Below, in pieces: positions 1 through 6,477 of a stretch of 35,429 nucleotides of DNA. The notes under the pieces were generated by a model. It was not told the origin of the DNA, searched no databases, and saw only the letters and a list, made by a program, of their open reading frames with translations. This stretch comes from Chloroflexota bacterium. Its GTDB lineage: Bacteria; Chloroflexota; Dormibacteria; Dormibacterales; Dormibacteraceae. Both the position numbers and the translations under genes were made by a program. Within the stretch, counting starts at the first letter, position 1. Every line of letters starts with the position of its first letter. The stretch spans positions 1 to 35,429 of the forward strand of contig VBHJ01000024.1 in assembly GCA_005887685.1 (NCBI GenBank), in the 5' to 3' direction.

Positions 1-2
1 CC

Positions 3-107
3 TACGTGCTCACGGTGATGACCGACGGCATCGGAGGCGCTGCCGGCTGGCGGGTGATCGCGGAAATCTCGTCGGAGGTCTGGAGCTTCGAAGCCGCGCG
101 CGCCTGA
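3..107 (+). CDS. C-terminal fragment, possible serine hydrolase (class A beta-lactamase-like)
   Basis: Only the last 34 codons are in the window, in frame 3, ending at TGA 105-107; the start lies upstream of base 1. The visible peptide begins YVLTVMTDGIG and ends with a helix-like stretch (VIAEISSEVWSF). A strand reading YVL-x-V-(M/L)-T followed by a helix with IA-x-IS is typical of the end of penicillin-binding or class A beta-lactamase-like serine hydrolases, where the last strand packs against the C-terminal helix. No catalytic motif is visible, so the family call is a resemblance only. It converges with the ferritin-VIT1 gene, leaving 16 bases between the two stops. Confidence 0.4.
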   Translation, partial: YVLTVMTDGIGGAAGWRVIAEISSEVWSFEAARA

Positions 108-123
108 GGCCGATGCCGAAAGC

Positions 124-1293
124 TCAGCCGCCGACTCTCAACACGAGTCCAAGGGCGTATGTGATTCCGCCGACGATCACGCCGGCCAGCGTCATCTCGA
201 GTCCCGCCGACCACCACGTCCGCAGCGTGAAGAGCGCCTTGGATGCACCAACCAGGAAGTGCGCGATGAGGGAGACCACGGCGGCCGTGATGACGCCGGC
301 CCCGCCGCGGAGCCAGAAGAAAGGCATCACCGGCACCATCGCGCCGACGAAGGTGCTGATTCCCGCCGCGACTGCGGCCTGGACCGGACGCCCGGTCCCT
401 TCGGCGGCGCCCAGCTCCTCCGGAGCGTGCAGCTTGAGCAGCGCGTCAGGGTTTTGCGCCAGCTGCTCGGCCAGCCGGTCAGCGGTCTCCTTGTCGAGGC
501 CCTTGAGCTGGTAGAAGAGCGAAACCTCTTCCTTCTCCTCGTCGAGGTGTTCGCCGATCTCCTGGCGCTCGCGTTCCACGTTCGCGTCGGCGACCTCACC
601 CTCAGACCGTTCGGCGAGGTACGCGCCGGTCGCCATGGACAGTCCCGACGCGATGGCGCCGAAGAGGCCCGCGGTGAGCACGAAACTGGATCCTCCGGTC
701 GCGCCGGACACGCCGGCGACGATGCCGAAGACGGCTGCCAGGCCGTCGTTGGCGCCGTAGATCGCGCCCGAGATCCAGCCTGCGCCTGTGCGGTGCCACG
801 ATTCTCGGCCCAGGATTCGGTTGAGCCGGCTCTGCACGCTCGAAGGCGCCGGGTCGGTGGCCCGATGCGCGACCTCCATGGATTCGAGGGAGCGTGAGTG
901 CCCCTGCTCCTCGACGCGGATCTGCTCCAGCACGGCATCGGTGTCGGGATCTCCCGTCGTCCGCTTGTAGCGGTCGGTGATCTCGACCTCCTCCGCCGCC
1001 TCCATCCTCTGAATCACCATCTCGACAGGCGCCAGCCGCGCCTGCAACTTCTGCAGCGGCGACAGCTTCACGGACGACGGATCGGGCACCGGCTGGCCGA
1101 GCTCGCGCAGCCGCCTCTCGATCCGCTCGCGATGCGATGCCTCGGCCGAGGCGATGGCGCGGATGATCTCCGCGCGGCGCGAATCGCCCATCCGGTCAGC
1201 GAGGATCGTGTACATCGCGCGCGCCTCCACCTCGCCGTGCCAGGCCTGGAGCAGGCGCGCGACAGCTTCGGTGGATGCGGTTTGTCGAGCCAC
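124..1293 (-). CDS. mbfA: MbfA-like membrane-bound ferritin: ferritin-like domain fused to VIT1/CCC1 iron transporter
   Basis: A 389-residue two-part protein. Residues about 8-145 form a ferritin/rubrerythrin-like four-helix domain with candidate metal ligands E21, E51 and H54 (pattern E-A-S-H) and a later E-E-Q-G-H motif near residue 130. From about residue 170 the VIT1/CCC1 domain starts with the typical GAIYGANDGLAAVFG segment and runs through several membrane helices to the C-terminus. The same order is known in MbfA proteins of rhizobia and Agrobacterium, which export iron from the cytoplasm and protect against iron and peroxide stress; Mn2+ is an alternative substrate in the family. The start is GTG at 1293, 10 bases after the stop of the sulfite-oxidase-like gene, so the two are probably co-transcribed. 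No Shine-Dalgarno is obvious. Family call is firm; metal specificity is inferred. Confidence 0.85.
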   Translation of the reverse strand: MARQTASTEAVARLLQAWHGEVEARAMYTILADRMGDSRRAEIIRAIASAEASHRERIERRLRELGQPVPDPSSVKLSPLQKLQARLAPVEMVIQRMEAAEEVEITDRYKRTTGDPDTDAVLEQIRVEEQGHSRSLESMEVAHRATDPAPSSVQSRLNRILGRESWHRTGAGWISGAIYGANDGLAAVFGIVAGVSGATGGSSFVLTAGLFGAIASGLSMATGAYLAERSEGEVADANVERERQEIGEHLDEEKEEVSLFYQLKGLDKETADRLAEQLAQNPDALLKLHAPEELGAAEGTGRPVQAAVAAGISTFVGAMVPVMPFFWLRGGAGVITAAVVSLIAHFLVGASKALFTLRTWWSAGLEMTLAGVIVGGITYALGLVLRVGG

Positions 1294-1303
1294 TCAGATC
1301 AGG

Positions 1304-2458
1304 CTAAGGCAACGAGGATCGACGCCAGGGCATGTCCGCGGCGCCTTGTTTGCCGCTTGCCGTGCCCACCACGACGCGCACGCGCTGCACCGCGTTGTTC
1401 TGGACCCCCTCGAGGTTCCAGCTCTGATCGAGAGGCTGGACATTGCCGGCGGCGTCGGCGGCCCGGACGCACAGCTCGTATTCGCCCGGCTTCCTGATGT
1501 CCCAGCGCGCGCTCCAGCGACGCCACGCATAGGGCGACAACGGCTCTTCGAGGACCGCCGCGGACCATGACCGGCCTCCGTCTGAGCTGAAGTCGACTCT
1601 TACGATCGGCGCGCGGCCGGACCACGCGCGCCCCTCGACCAATTGCAACGAAGGTTCGACGAAACGCGTACGCGACATGAAGTCGGGCACGCCCGGAGGA
1701 ACCATCAACGCGCGCGGGAGCATTCGCGTCACCGGAACGCCGGGATCGCCCTCGACGGTGCGGTAGTGATAAGCGGTGGCCTGCTGGTACCCGTCAAAAG
1801 GCCGATCGGTCACAGTGATCGAACGCAGCCATTTCACCTGAGTCATGCCGTACCACCCAGGCGCGATCAGCCGGAGCGGAAAACCATGCTGGGGCGGCAG
1901 AGGCTGTCCGTTGATCGCGTAAACCAGCAGCACGTCATCCTGCATCGCATCTGGAAGCGAAAGGCTTCGCTCGTAAAACTGATCGATCCCGCCCTGCAGG
2001 CCGCGGTCCAACCCCGTGAAGACAACTTCGGCGGCGCCCTCCTTCAAGCCCGCCTCCTGAAGGATCGGCGCGAGGGCCGTTCCGGTCCACTCGGCGGTGC
2101 CCACCGCTTCTCCGAGCCAAGGCTGGCTCAGCGGGCGTGGGGAGAGCCGCGCGCGGCCATTGCCGGCGCATTCGAGCGTGACCGCCAGCGTGGTGGCGGG
2201 CCTTGACTGGAGATCCTCGAAACTCAGGCGAAGAGGCTTCTTCACATGTCCGCCTACCCCAAGCTCGTACTGAGCGGCGTCGACCATCGGGATGTCGAAA
2301 TGGATCAAGAGGTAGTGCAGACCGACCGGCGTGATCTCGTAGCGAAGCGCTTCGAGCGGCATCGAGTGATTGCGGACCGCCAGCTGCAACTCGTCCGGCG
2401 TGATCTCGGGAGTCTCGATAAGAGTGCCGGCAGGTCTCGATCGTGAAACTCTCTCCAC
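1304..2458 (-). CDS. Sulfite-oxidase-like molybdopterin oxidoreductase
   Basis: A 384-residue protein of the sulfite oxidase family. The molybdopterin domain (about residues 50-250) contains LECAGNGR with C97 as the expected Mo-ligating cysteine, and later GFPLRLIAPGWYGM, the characteristic cofactor and substrate pocket segment. Residues about 265-375 match the Mo-co oxidoreductase dimerisation domain (Ig-like), including VDFSSDGGRSW and a W-x-x-x-W core. No heme b5 domain is present and no twin-arginine signal is visible, so it looks cytoplasmic or exported by an unseen route; electron acceptor unknown. Start GTG 2458 gives the N-terminus MERVSRSRP; a TAGACT hexamer (rc of 2471-2476) lies 12 bases upstream, suggesting a very short leader. 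The gene is divergent from the acidic protein gene at 2515 and precedes the MbfA-like gene. Substrate cannot be told from sequence. Confidence 0.85.
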   Translation of the reverse strand: MERVSRSRPAGTLIETPEITPDELQLAVRNHSMPLEALRYEITPVGLHYLLIHFDIPMVDAAQYELGVGGHVKKPLRLSFEDLQSRPATTLAVTLECAGNGRARLSPRPLSQPWLGEAVGTAEWTGTALAPILQEAGLKEGAAEVVFTGLDRGLQGGIDQFYERSLSLPDAMQDDVLLVYAINGQPLPPQHGFPLRLIAPGWYGMTQVKWLRSITVTDRPFDGYQQATAYHYRTVEGDPGVPVTRMLPRALMVPPGVPDFMSRTRFVEPSLQLVEGRAWSGRAPIVRVDFSSDGGRSWSAAVLEEPLSPYAWRRWSARWDIRKPGEYELCVRAADAAGNVQPLDQSWNLEGVQNNAVQRVRVVVGTASGKQGAADMPWRRSSLP

Positions 2459-2470
2459 CTCGATCGGGCT

Positions 2471-2476
2471 AGTCTA
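2471..2476 (-). promoter_or_regulatory. Candidate -10 (TAGACT) for the sulfite-oxidase-like gene
   Basis: TAGACT on the minus strand, 12 bases before the GTG at 2458. It fits TANNNT and would place transcription start only a few bases ahead of the codon. No clear -35 was found. Confidence 0.4.
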
Positions 2477-2502
2477 GAGTCGATCCCCGCCTCCCCGCGT
2501 TC

Positions 2503-2508
2503 TAGTCT
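2503..2508 (+). promoter_or_regulatory. Candidate -10 (TAGTCT), leaderless start of the acidic protein gene
   Basis: TAGTCT ends 6 bases (GGAGAC) before the ATG at 2515. A start of transcription 6-7 bases after the -10 would fall on the ATG itself, as in leaderless genes. The GGAG in the gap is too close to the ATG (2 bases) to act as a normal Shine-Dalgarno. Confidence 0.45.
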
Positions 2509-2514
2509 GGAGAC

Positions 2515-2922
2515 ATGCAGGAAAGAAGCGAAGAGCAGATCATGAGCAGGCTGCTCGAGCTCGAGAACGACGGCCAGGCCGAGCGCCGCGCGCAGCTCAG
2601 CGGCGAGCGATTCCTTTCGCTGCTCAACGATCCTGACACCGGTCGCAGCTACATCCTTCGCCACGGCACCGACGAGACCGAGGGCGCCGAGATTCCTCAG
2701 GGCACCGAGTTCTATGAATACCCGTCCGCCGACCTCGCGCAGCGCGCGTACGAGCAGCTTCTCGAAGAGTCAAGGGGCGCAGGTGAGCTCGTCGAGGAGG
2801 ATTCCACCGATGACATCGGCGACTTCGAGTCGAGCGGCGCCGAGGTCCGCGACCTGTTCGCGGACAGCAATGAGGACGAGCTCTCCACGGACCCGGTGAT
2901 CAGCGAGGAAGAAGAGCCCTAA
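2515..2922 (+). CDS. Acidic hypothetical protein
   Basis: A 135-residue protein I do not recognise. It is strongly acidic, particularly after residue 90, where Asp and Glu dominate and the end reads SEEEEP. The N-terminal half is predicted to be helical (EEQIMSRLLELENDGQAERR). Residues about 35-75 (FLSLLNDPDTGRSYILRHG, then EIPQGTEFYEYPSADLAQRAYEQL) look like a small folded unit. There are no cysteines, signal peptide or membrane segment. Composition and the even reading frame argue that it is real. It is divergent from the sulfite-oxidase-like gene and followed after 70 bases by the YceI gene. The ATG at 2515 follows a TAGTCT -10 by 6 bases, which supports this start. No function is proposed. 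Confidence 0.7.
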   Translation: MQERSEEQIMSRLLELENDGQAERRAQLSGERFLSLLNDPDTGRSYILRHGTDETEGAEIPQGTEFYEYPSADLAQRAYEQLLEESRGAGELVEEDSTDDIGDFESSGAEVRDLFADSNEDELSTDPVISEEEEP

Positions 2923-2992
2923 CCCGCGCCTCACAGACTCTTCCCAGCTTTCTCACAGGAGCGGGCCAGCCGGCTGACAGACGATTGGGACC

Positions 2993-3706
2993 ATGTCACG
3001 AAAACTCTTGATCCCGATCGTCGCCGTCGCGGCGCTTGCCGTGCTTGGCGGCGGGGGCGCGTACGTCTACTACTTCTCCGGCCTGCGGACCGCCCCACCC
3101 TCTCTCGCGCTGTCCTCTCCCACAGCGTCGGCTTCGAGCGCGGCCAGCGCCGGCACAGGGGCGTGGACCATCAGTGCGGGGTCGCTGGCCGGATACCGGG
3201 TCAAGGAACAATTCGTGGGCCAGAGCTCGGTCCACGAAGCCGTGGCACGCACGAGCGACGTGACAGGTCAGGTCTCGATCGCGCAATCCGGCACCACGTA
3301 CCAGCTCACGTCGGCGACGGTGGCCGTGCGGCTTGGCAGCCTCGCCAGCGTCGACCAGGTCGCGGGCTACAACGTCACGAATCGCGACCGCATCGTCCAG
3401 GGGTCTCTCGGCGTGAGCTCGTTTCCGACCGCGGTGTTCGTCGCTCAGCCGGTGACGCTACCTGCCGGCGTCGAGACAGGTCAGACGGTGAACGTGACCG
3501 TCCCCGGGAAGCTCACGATCCACGGTGTGGCCAGGGACGTCACCGCGAATTTGCAGCTGCGGGTCAGCGGGACCGCGGTGGAGATCGCGGGAACGATCGC
3601 GACCAACATGACCGACTTCGGGATCTCTCCGCCGAGCATCGGATTCACGACCGTGCAACCCGCGGTGACGATCGAGGTCTCGCTGAATCTGACCCAGGGA
3701 GCCTAG
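2993..3706 (+). CDS. YceI-family lipocalin-like protein, membrane-anchored
   Basis: A 237-residue protein. Residues 6-28 form an uncleaved-looking N-terminal membrane segment (LLIPIVAVAALAVLGGGGAY), followed by a Ser/Ala/Thr-rich linker and, from about residue 55, a YceI domain: WTISAGS-LAGYRVKEQF at its start, NVTNRDRIVQGSLG in the middle, and KLTIHGVARDVTANLQL with NMTDFGISPP near the end. YceI proteins are extracytoplasmic beta-barrels that bind isoprenoid or other long lipids; the ligand here is unknown. The ATG at 2993 is the only sensible start, because it precedes the membrane segment. The gene converges on the NIPSNAP gene, and their stop codons share the palindrome CTAG at 3703-3706. 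Confidence 0.85.
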   Translation: MSRKLLIPIVAVAALAVLGGGGAYVYYFSGLRTAPPSLALSSPTASASSAASAGTGAWTISAGSLAGYRVKEQFVGQSSVHEAVARTSDVTGQVSIAQSGTTYQLTSATVAVRLGSLASVDQVAGYNVTNRDRIVQGSLGVSSFPTAVFVAQPVTLPAGVETGQTVNVTVPGKLTIHGVARDVTANLQLRVSGTAVEIAGTIATNMTDFGISPPSIGFTTVQPAVTIEVSLNLTQGA

Positions 3707-3999
3707 ATCGACGTCATGAGCCGCGCGTTGACATGCGCGAGGTGGCGCGCGGGGTCAGGGTCGATTGCCTTCCGCTCAGGCGACTGGTAGTAGTCCGCGT
3801 CGGCTTCTTGCCATGACTTCGGTCCCTCGTAGCCGACGATCCAGATGAACTGGTCCGTCCCATCGACTGTCCATGAACCCAGGACCTGGAAACCCTGGCG
3901 AAGACGGAGCGGAACTATCCTGGCCCGCCACTCCTCGATCCACTGGTTCATCTCGCCGGGCTTGACCGTGTATTCGCGAATCTGCCAGGTCTGATTCAT
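3703..3999 (-). CDS. NIPSNAP-family small protein
   Basis: A 98-residue ferredoxin-like (dimeric alpha-beta barrel) protein. The N-terminus QIREYTVKPGEMNQWIEEWR and the later QFIWIVGYEG and W-Q-E-A-D-A-D-YYQSPERKA follow the NIPSNAP pattern (R-x-Y-x-x-x-P-G-x-x, then a strand, then a helix before a short C-terminal tail). The family has no agreed enzymatic role in bacteria; members resemble small monooxygenase-type folds, and nothing here shows a cofactor site. GAGGAA lies 10 bases before the ATG at 3999. The gene follows the secreted Asp-box protein gene on the same strand but a hairpin at 4020-4044 separates them. Its TAG stop overlaps that of the YceI gene within CTAG. Confidence 0.75.
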   Translation of the reverse strand: MNQTWQIREYTVKPGEMNQWIEEWRARIVPLRLRQGFQVLGSWTVDGTDQFIWIVGYEGPKSWQEADADYYQSPERKAIDPDPARHLAHVNARLMTSI

Positions 4000-4019
4000 A
4001 AGGCGATTGTTCCTCGGAA

Positions 4020-4044
4020 GGGGGAGCCGTCGACCGGCTCCCCC
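4020..4044 (-). terminator. Strong hairpin between Asp-box protein gene and NIPSNAP gene
   Basis: GGGGGAGCCG (4020-4029) pairs perfectly with CGGCTCCCCC (4035-4044) across a 5-base loop. It lies just after the stop of the Asp-box protein gene on the minus strand. Only a short, imperfect T stretch follows, so it may be a weak intrinsic terminator or an mRNA 3-prime stabiliser. Confidence 0.55.
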
Positions 4045-4051
4045 AAAGAGA

Positions 4052-5623
4052 CTATTTCTTCTTGGTCAGGATGCAGGTGCCCGACGTCTGGTTGGCCGCC
4101 CGCAGCAGGTTCACCAAGTTGTCGTCCGAGTACGCGATATGGGCGCAGCCGTTCGGATCGAGATCCTCGGAGATGAAATCGAGCAGGTTGCGGTTCGAGC
4201 TTGGGGCAAGACAGAAGATCCCGAGGTTGCAGATGTCGCCGATGTGCACGGGCGTCGTCGTGATCGGGGTCACGGACCAAGTCGCGCCAGACGTGCCCGA
4301 TGCCAGGTTGAGCGATTGGGCGGCATAGAGGTTCCACTGGCAGGGCGGCGGATAGTTAGGCGGATTTCCGTTGGCCGGACCGGGGCCTGCGCATCCACCG
4401 GGGTTCGCCTTGCCGAACGCGTCGGTGGGCAGGATCTCCGTCGTGCGGAGGTAGGCGACGTCGACCTTGCCCGGATCGCCCGCCGCGATCGTCGGGAAGA
4501 AGTGAGTGCCTCTCTCAGCCGTTGGGTTGACGCGGTACGCCTTGCCCGCGCTGCCCGGGATCAGACCACCTCCGCCGTCCCAGGTCTGGCCGCCGTTGGC
4601 GGACCACACCACGTACATGTCGTACTCGCAAGAAGTGTCTGACTGAACCGTGCCGGCGCTGGATTCGGCGGAGCACGTCGCGGGATTGGAGCTCAGGTTG
4701 ATGGCGAAGCCGAAGTACGGGTTGCCGGCTTTGTCCAGCGTGAAGCCGACAAACGGCGTGGACGAGTCGTGCCCGAAGCCTGCGTCGAAGGCCTGCTGCG
4801 GGGTCCAGGTGCTGCCGTTGTCGTCGGAGTACGAGATCCAGAGCGTGTGGAATGACTGCAGCATCGTGACGTTGCATCCGGTTGCGTTCTGAGCCAGGTC
4901 GGATGCAATCCAGGCGACCATGATGCGACCCGCGTGTGGAGTGCCCGGAGGCGCGATGCCGACGCCGGCCGGAACCGTGTTGCAGAACGTGTAGCCCTCC
5001 GCCACCAGGGTGCCGCTCACCGCTCCAGGAGTCACGGCGGGGCTGGCAAGCACTTCCTGGGGCGCGCCAAACGTCGCGCCGCCGTCGCGCGAGATGTTGA
5101 CCCAGATCTGACTCGGGCCATAGAAGTCGTGGTACATGAGCACGACTTCGGCCTGGGACGTCGACGTGGCCGGCGGGAGGATCGAAGCGGCGACCCAGTC
5201 GCGATCGACGCCGAACGGGCTGCAGCTGGTCGCGCACTGCGGAATGGCACCCGCGCCGTGCGTCCAGGTGCCGCCGTGGTTGACCGATTTCCAGACGTCG
5301 GCCTGCAGCGGGGCCACTCCCTCGCTGCCCGCCAGGTTGCACAGGTAGACGGAGTTCGCCTGGTCGGTCGCCAGGCAGTCGTCGCCGCTGCTCCAGGTCA
5401 GGCCGTGGTTGGCCGAGGTGTAGGTGATCGTGCCTCCGCTCGGCGTCGTGTCGTAGAGCCGCCCGAGACTGTCGGACACGATCGACGGTTCGCCGCCATA
5501 CGCGCCGACGTTGGCGACGGTGTAGCCAGGCGGTTGGGCGGCGAGAACGCCAGGCGACAGACCCACGGCCGCGGCCACGACGGCCGCAATGCCAGGCGCA
5601 GCGACGAACCGGACTATTCGCAT
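4052..5623 (-). CDS. Secreted Asp-box (BNR) beta-propeller protein, sialidase-fold, function unknown
   Basis: A 523-residue protein with a Sec-type signal peptide: basic MRIVR, hydrophobic core FVAAPGIAAVVAAAVGLSPG, likely cleavage after VLA-A. The mature part carries at least five Asp-box repeats of the form S-x-D/N-x-G-x-T-W/F: SANHGLTW, SVNHGGTW, SRDGGATF, SDDNGSTW and SANGGQTW, which mark the blades of a sialidase-like six-bladed propeller. The sialidase arginine triad and FRIP motif are not evident, so glycosidase activity is not claimed; many such proteins are surface-binding or degradative with unknown substrate. The longest frame begins at GTG 5632, but GGGAGG sits 8 bases before the ATG at 5623, so I use that ATG. 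The leader contains two overlapping hairpins (5636-5663) and, 55 bases upstream, a block also found upstream of the subtilase gene. Confidence 0.75.
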   Translation of the reverse strand: MRIVRFVAAPGIAAVVAAAVGLSPGVLAAQPPGYTVANVGAYGGEPSIVSDSLGRLYDTTPSGGTITYTSANHGLTWSSGDDCLATDQANSVYLCNLAGSEGVAPLQADVWKSVNHGGTWTHGAGAIPQCATSCSPFGVDRDWVAASILPPATSTSQAEVVLMYHDFYGPSQIWVNISRDGGATFGAPQEVLASPAVTPGAVSGTLVAEGYTFCNTVPAGVGIAPPGTPHAGRIMVAWIASDLAQNATGCNVTMLQSFHTLWISYSDDNGSTWTPQQAFDAGFGHDSSTPFVGFTLDKAGNPYFGFAINLSSNPATCSAESSAGTVQSDTSCEYDMYVVWSANGGQTWDGGGGLIPGSAGKAYRVNPTAERGTHFFPTIAAGDPGKVDVAYLRTTEILPTDAFGKANPGGCAGPGPANGNPPNYPPPCQWNLYAAQSLNLASGTSGATWSVTPITTTPVHIGDICNLGIFCLAPSSNRNLLDFISEDLDPNGCAHIAYSDDNLVNLLRAANQTSGTCILTKKK

Positions 5624-5635
5624 TTTCCGCACCCT

Positions 5636-5663
5636 CCCGAAAATTCGGGTCCCCCCGGACCCG
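5636..5663 (-). promoter_or_regulatory. Overlapping, mutually exclusive leader hairpins
   Basis: CCCGAA-AA-TTCGGG (5636-5649) and CGGGTCC-CCCC-GGACCCG (5646-5663) share bases 5646-5649, so only one can form at once. The first includes part of the Shine-Dalgarno GGGAGG of the Asp-box protein gene. Seen directly; regulatory effect is inference. Confidence 0.35.
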
Positions 5664-5677
5664 CACAGCCACCATCA

Positions 5678-5705
5678 ACGTATCACGAGAGGTGGGCGTA
5701 CATAG
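5678..5705 (-). promoter_or_regulatory. Upstream block shared with the subtilase gene
   Basis: On the plus strand it reads ACGTATCACG, then GAGGTG, GGCG and CATAG. The same ordered elements occur at 10181-10210. Both copies lie upstream of minus-strand genes for secreted proteins, so a common promoter or operator is possible. Confidence 0.45.
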
Positions 5706-5732
5706 GCCGCGCGCGAGAGCGGTGCGTGCCGG

Positions 5733-6452
5733 CTAGGCGTGCGTCCTGATGCCAAGCTCGTCGATGTGCTCGAGCAGGTCCTGCGGATCGTCGTACACAC
5801 GGTAGGCGCCCGCGGTCTCGAGCTCCTCACGCCCGTAGCCTCCTGACAGCACTCCGATGCCAAGCGCGCCGGCGCGCTGCGCGGCCAGCAGGTCCCAGAC
5901 GCTGTCCCCGACGACAAAGCTCTCGCCGATCGGCCGACCAAGCGCTTCCGCCGCGGCAAGAAACAGGTCGGGGTTTGGCTTCGCGTACTGGACCTGGTCG
6001 CGGGTGATGACCGGGACGCCGGGAGGAATCTCGAGCAGACTCAGCGAGGTCTTGGCCGTAGCCTCGCTGCTGCTGGTGGCGATCGCCCAGGGCACGCCCG
6101 CGGCGGAGAGGAGCTGGAGCAATGCCTCGGCCCCGGGAAGCGGCCTCACCTCCGAGATGCGGCGCCTGTAACCCTCCTCGTGGAGGACGCGCAGGCGATC
6201 GGCTTCGGCGGCGCTGAGGTCGCGCCCCGTCTCGCGGACAAGCGCGCGCAAGAACAATCCGCCGCTCATTCCGATACGGCGATGAATGCGCCAGATCGAT
6301 AGCGGAATGCCGGCCGATTCGAGCGCTTCCTTCCACGCGATGACATGCTGATAGACGCTGTCGAGCAGGGTTCCGTCGAGGTCGAACAGCAGGGCGGGGC
6401 GGTCCGTGTGCACGTCCGGCGAGGACTCGTGGGGCCGGGTCGCCGGGCGCAT
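5733..6452 (-). CDS. HAD-superfamily hydrolase, phosphoglycolate-phosphatase-like
   Basis: A 239-residue cytosolic HAD phosphatase with all four motifs: LLFDLDGTLLD (nucleophile D24, acid/base D26), the Ser/Thr motif in AIATSSS, the lysine in YAKPNPD, and GDSVWD for Mg2+. A helical C1 cap lies between motifs 1 and 2 (about residues 38-100). Length and motif spacing fit the Gph/beta-phosphoglucomutase branch, which removes phosphate from small sugar phosphates or glycolate phosphate; the substrate cannot be set. Start ATG 6452 is 6 bases from a TACAGT hexamer and has no Shine-Dalgarno, so it is probably leaderless. The gene is head-to-head with the M50 protease gene, with 25 bases between start codons and overlapping -10 candidates. 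Confidence 0.85.
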   Translation of the reverse strand: MRPATRPHESSPDVHTDRPALLFDLDGTLLDSVYQHVIAWKEALESAGIPLSIWRIHRRIGMSGGLFLRALVRETGRDLSAAEADRLRVLHEEGYRRRISEVRPLPGAEALLQLLSAAGVPWAIATSSSEATAKTSLSLLEIPPGVPVITRDQVQYAKPNPDLFLAAAEALGRPIGESFVVGDSVWDLLAAQRAGALGIGVLSGGYGREELETAGAYRVYDDPQDLLEHIDELGIRTHA

Positions 6453-6458
6453 TGGCTA

Positions 6459-6468
6459 ACTGTAGACT
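6459..6468. promoter_or_regulatory. Overlapping divergent -10 elements
   Basis: Minus-strand TACAGT (6459-6464) lies 6 bases before the HAD ATG; plus-strand TAGACT (6463-6468) lies 9 bases before the protease GTG. They share two bases. Simultaneous use by two polymerases looks impossible, so expression may be mutually exclusive. Confidence 0.4.
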
Positions 6469-6477
6469 CGCTGCAAC

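Noticed and set aside
4052-5623. Naming the Asp-box protein an active sialidase
   Set aside because: Asp-boxes mark the fold only; the catalytic Arg triad and FRIP motif were not seen.
4515-5678. 387-codon minus-strand frame overlapping the Asp-box protein gene in another frame
   Set aside because: Arg-rich out-of-frame translation, no signal peptide; the overlapping frame has signal peptide and five Asp-boxes.
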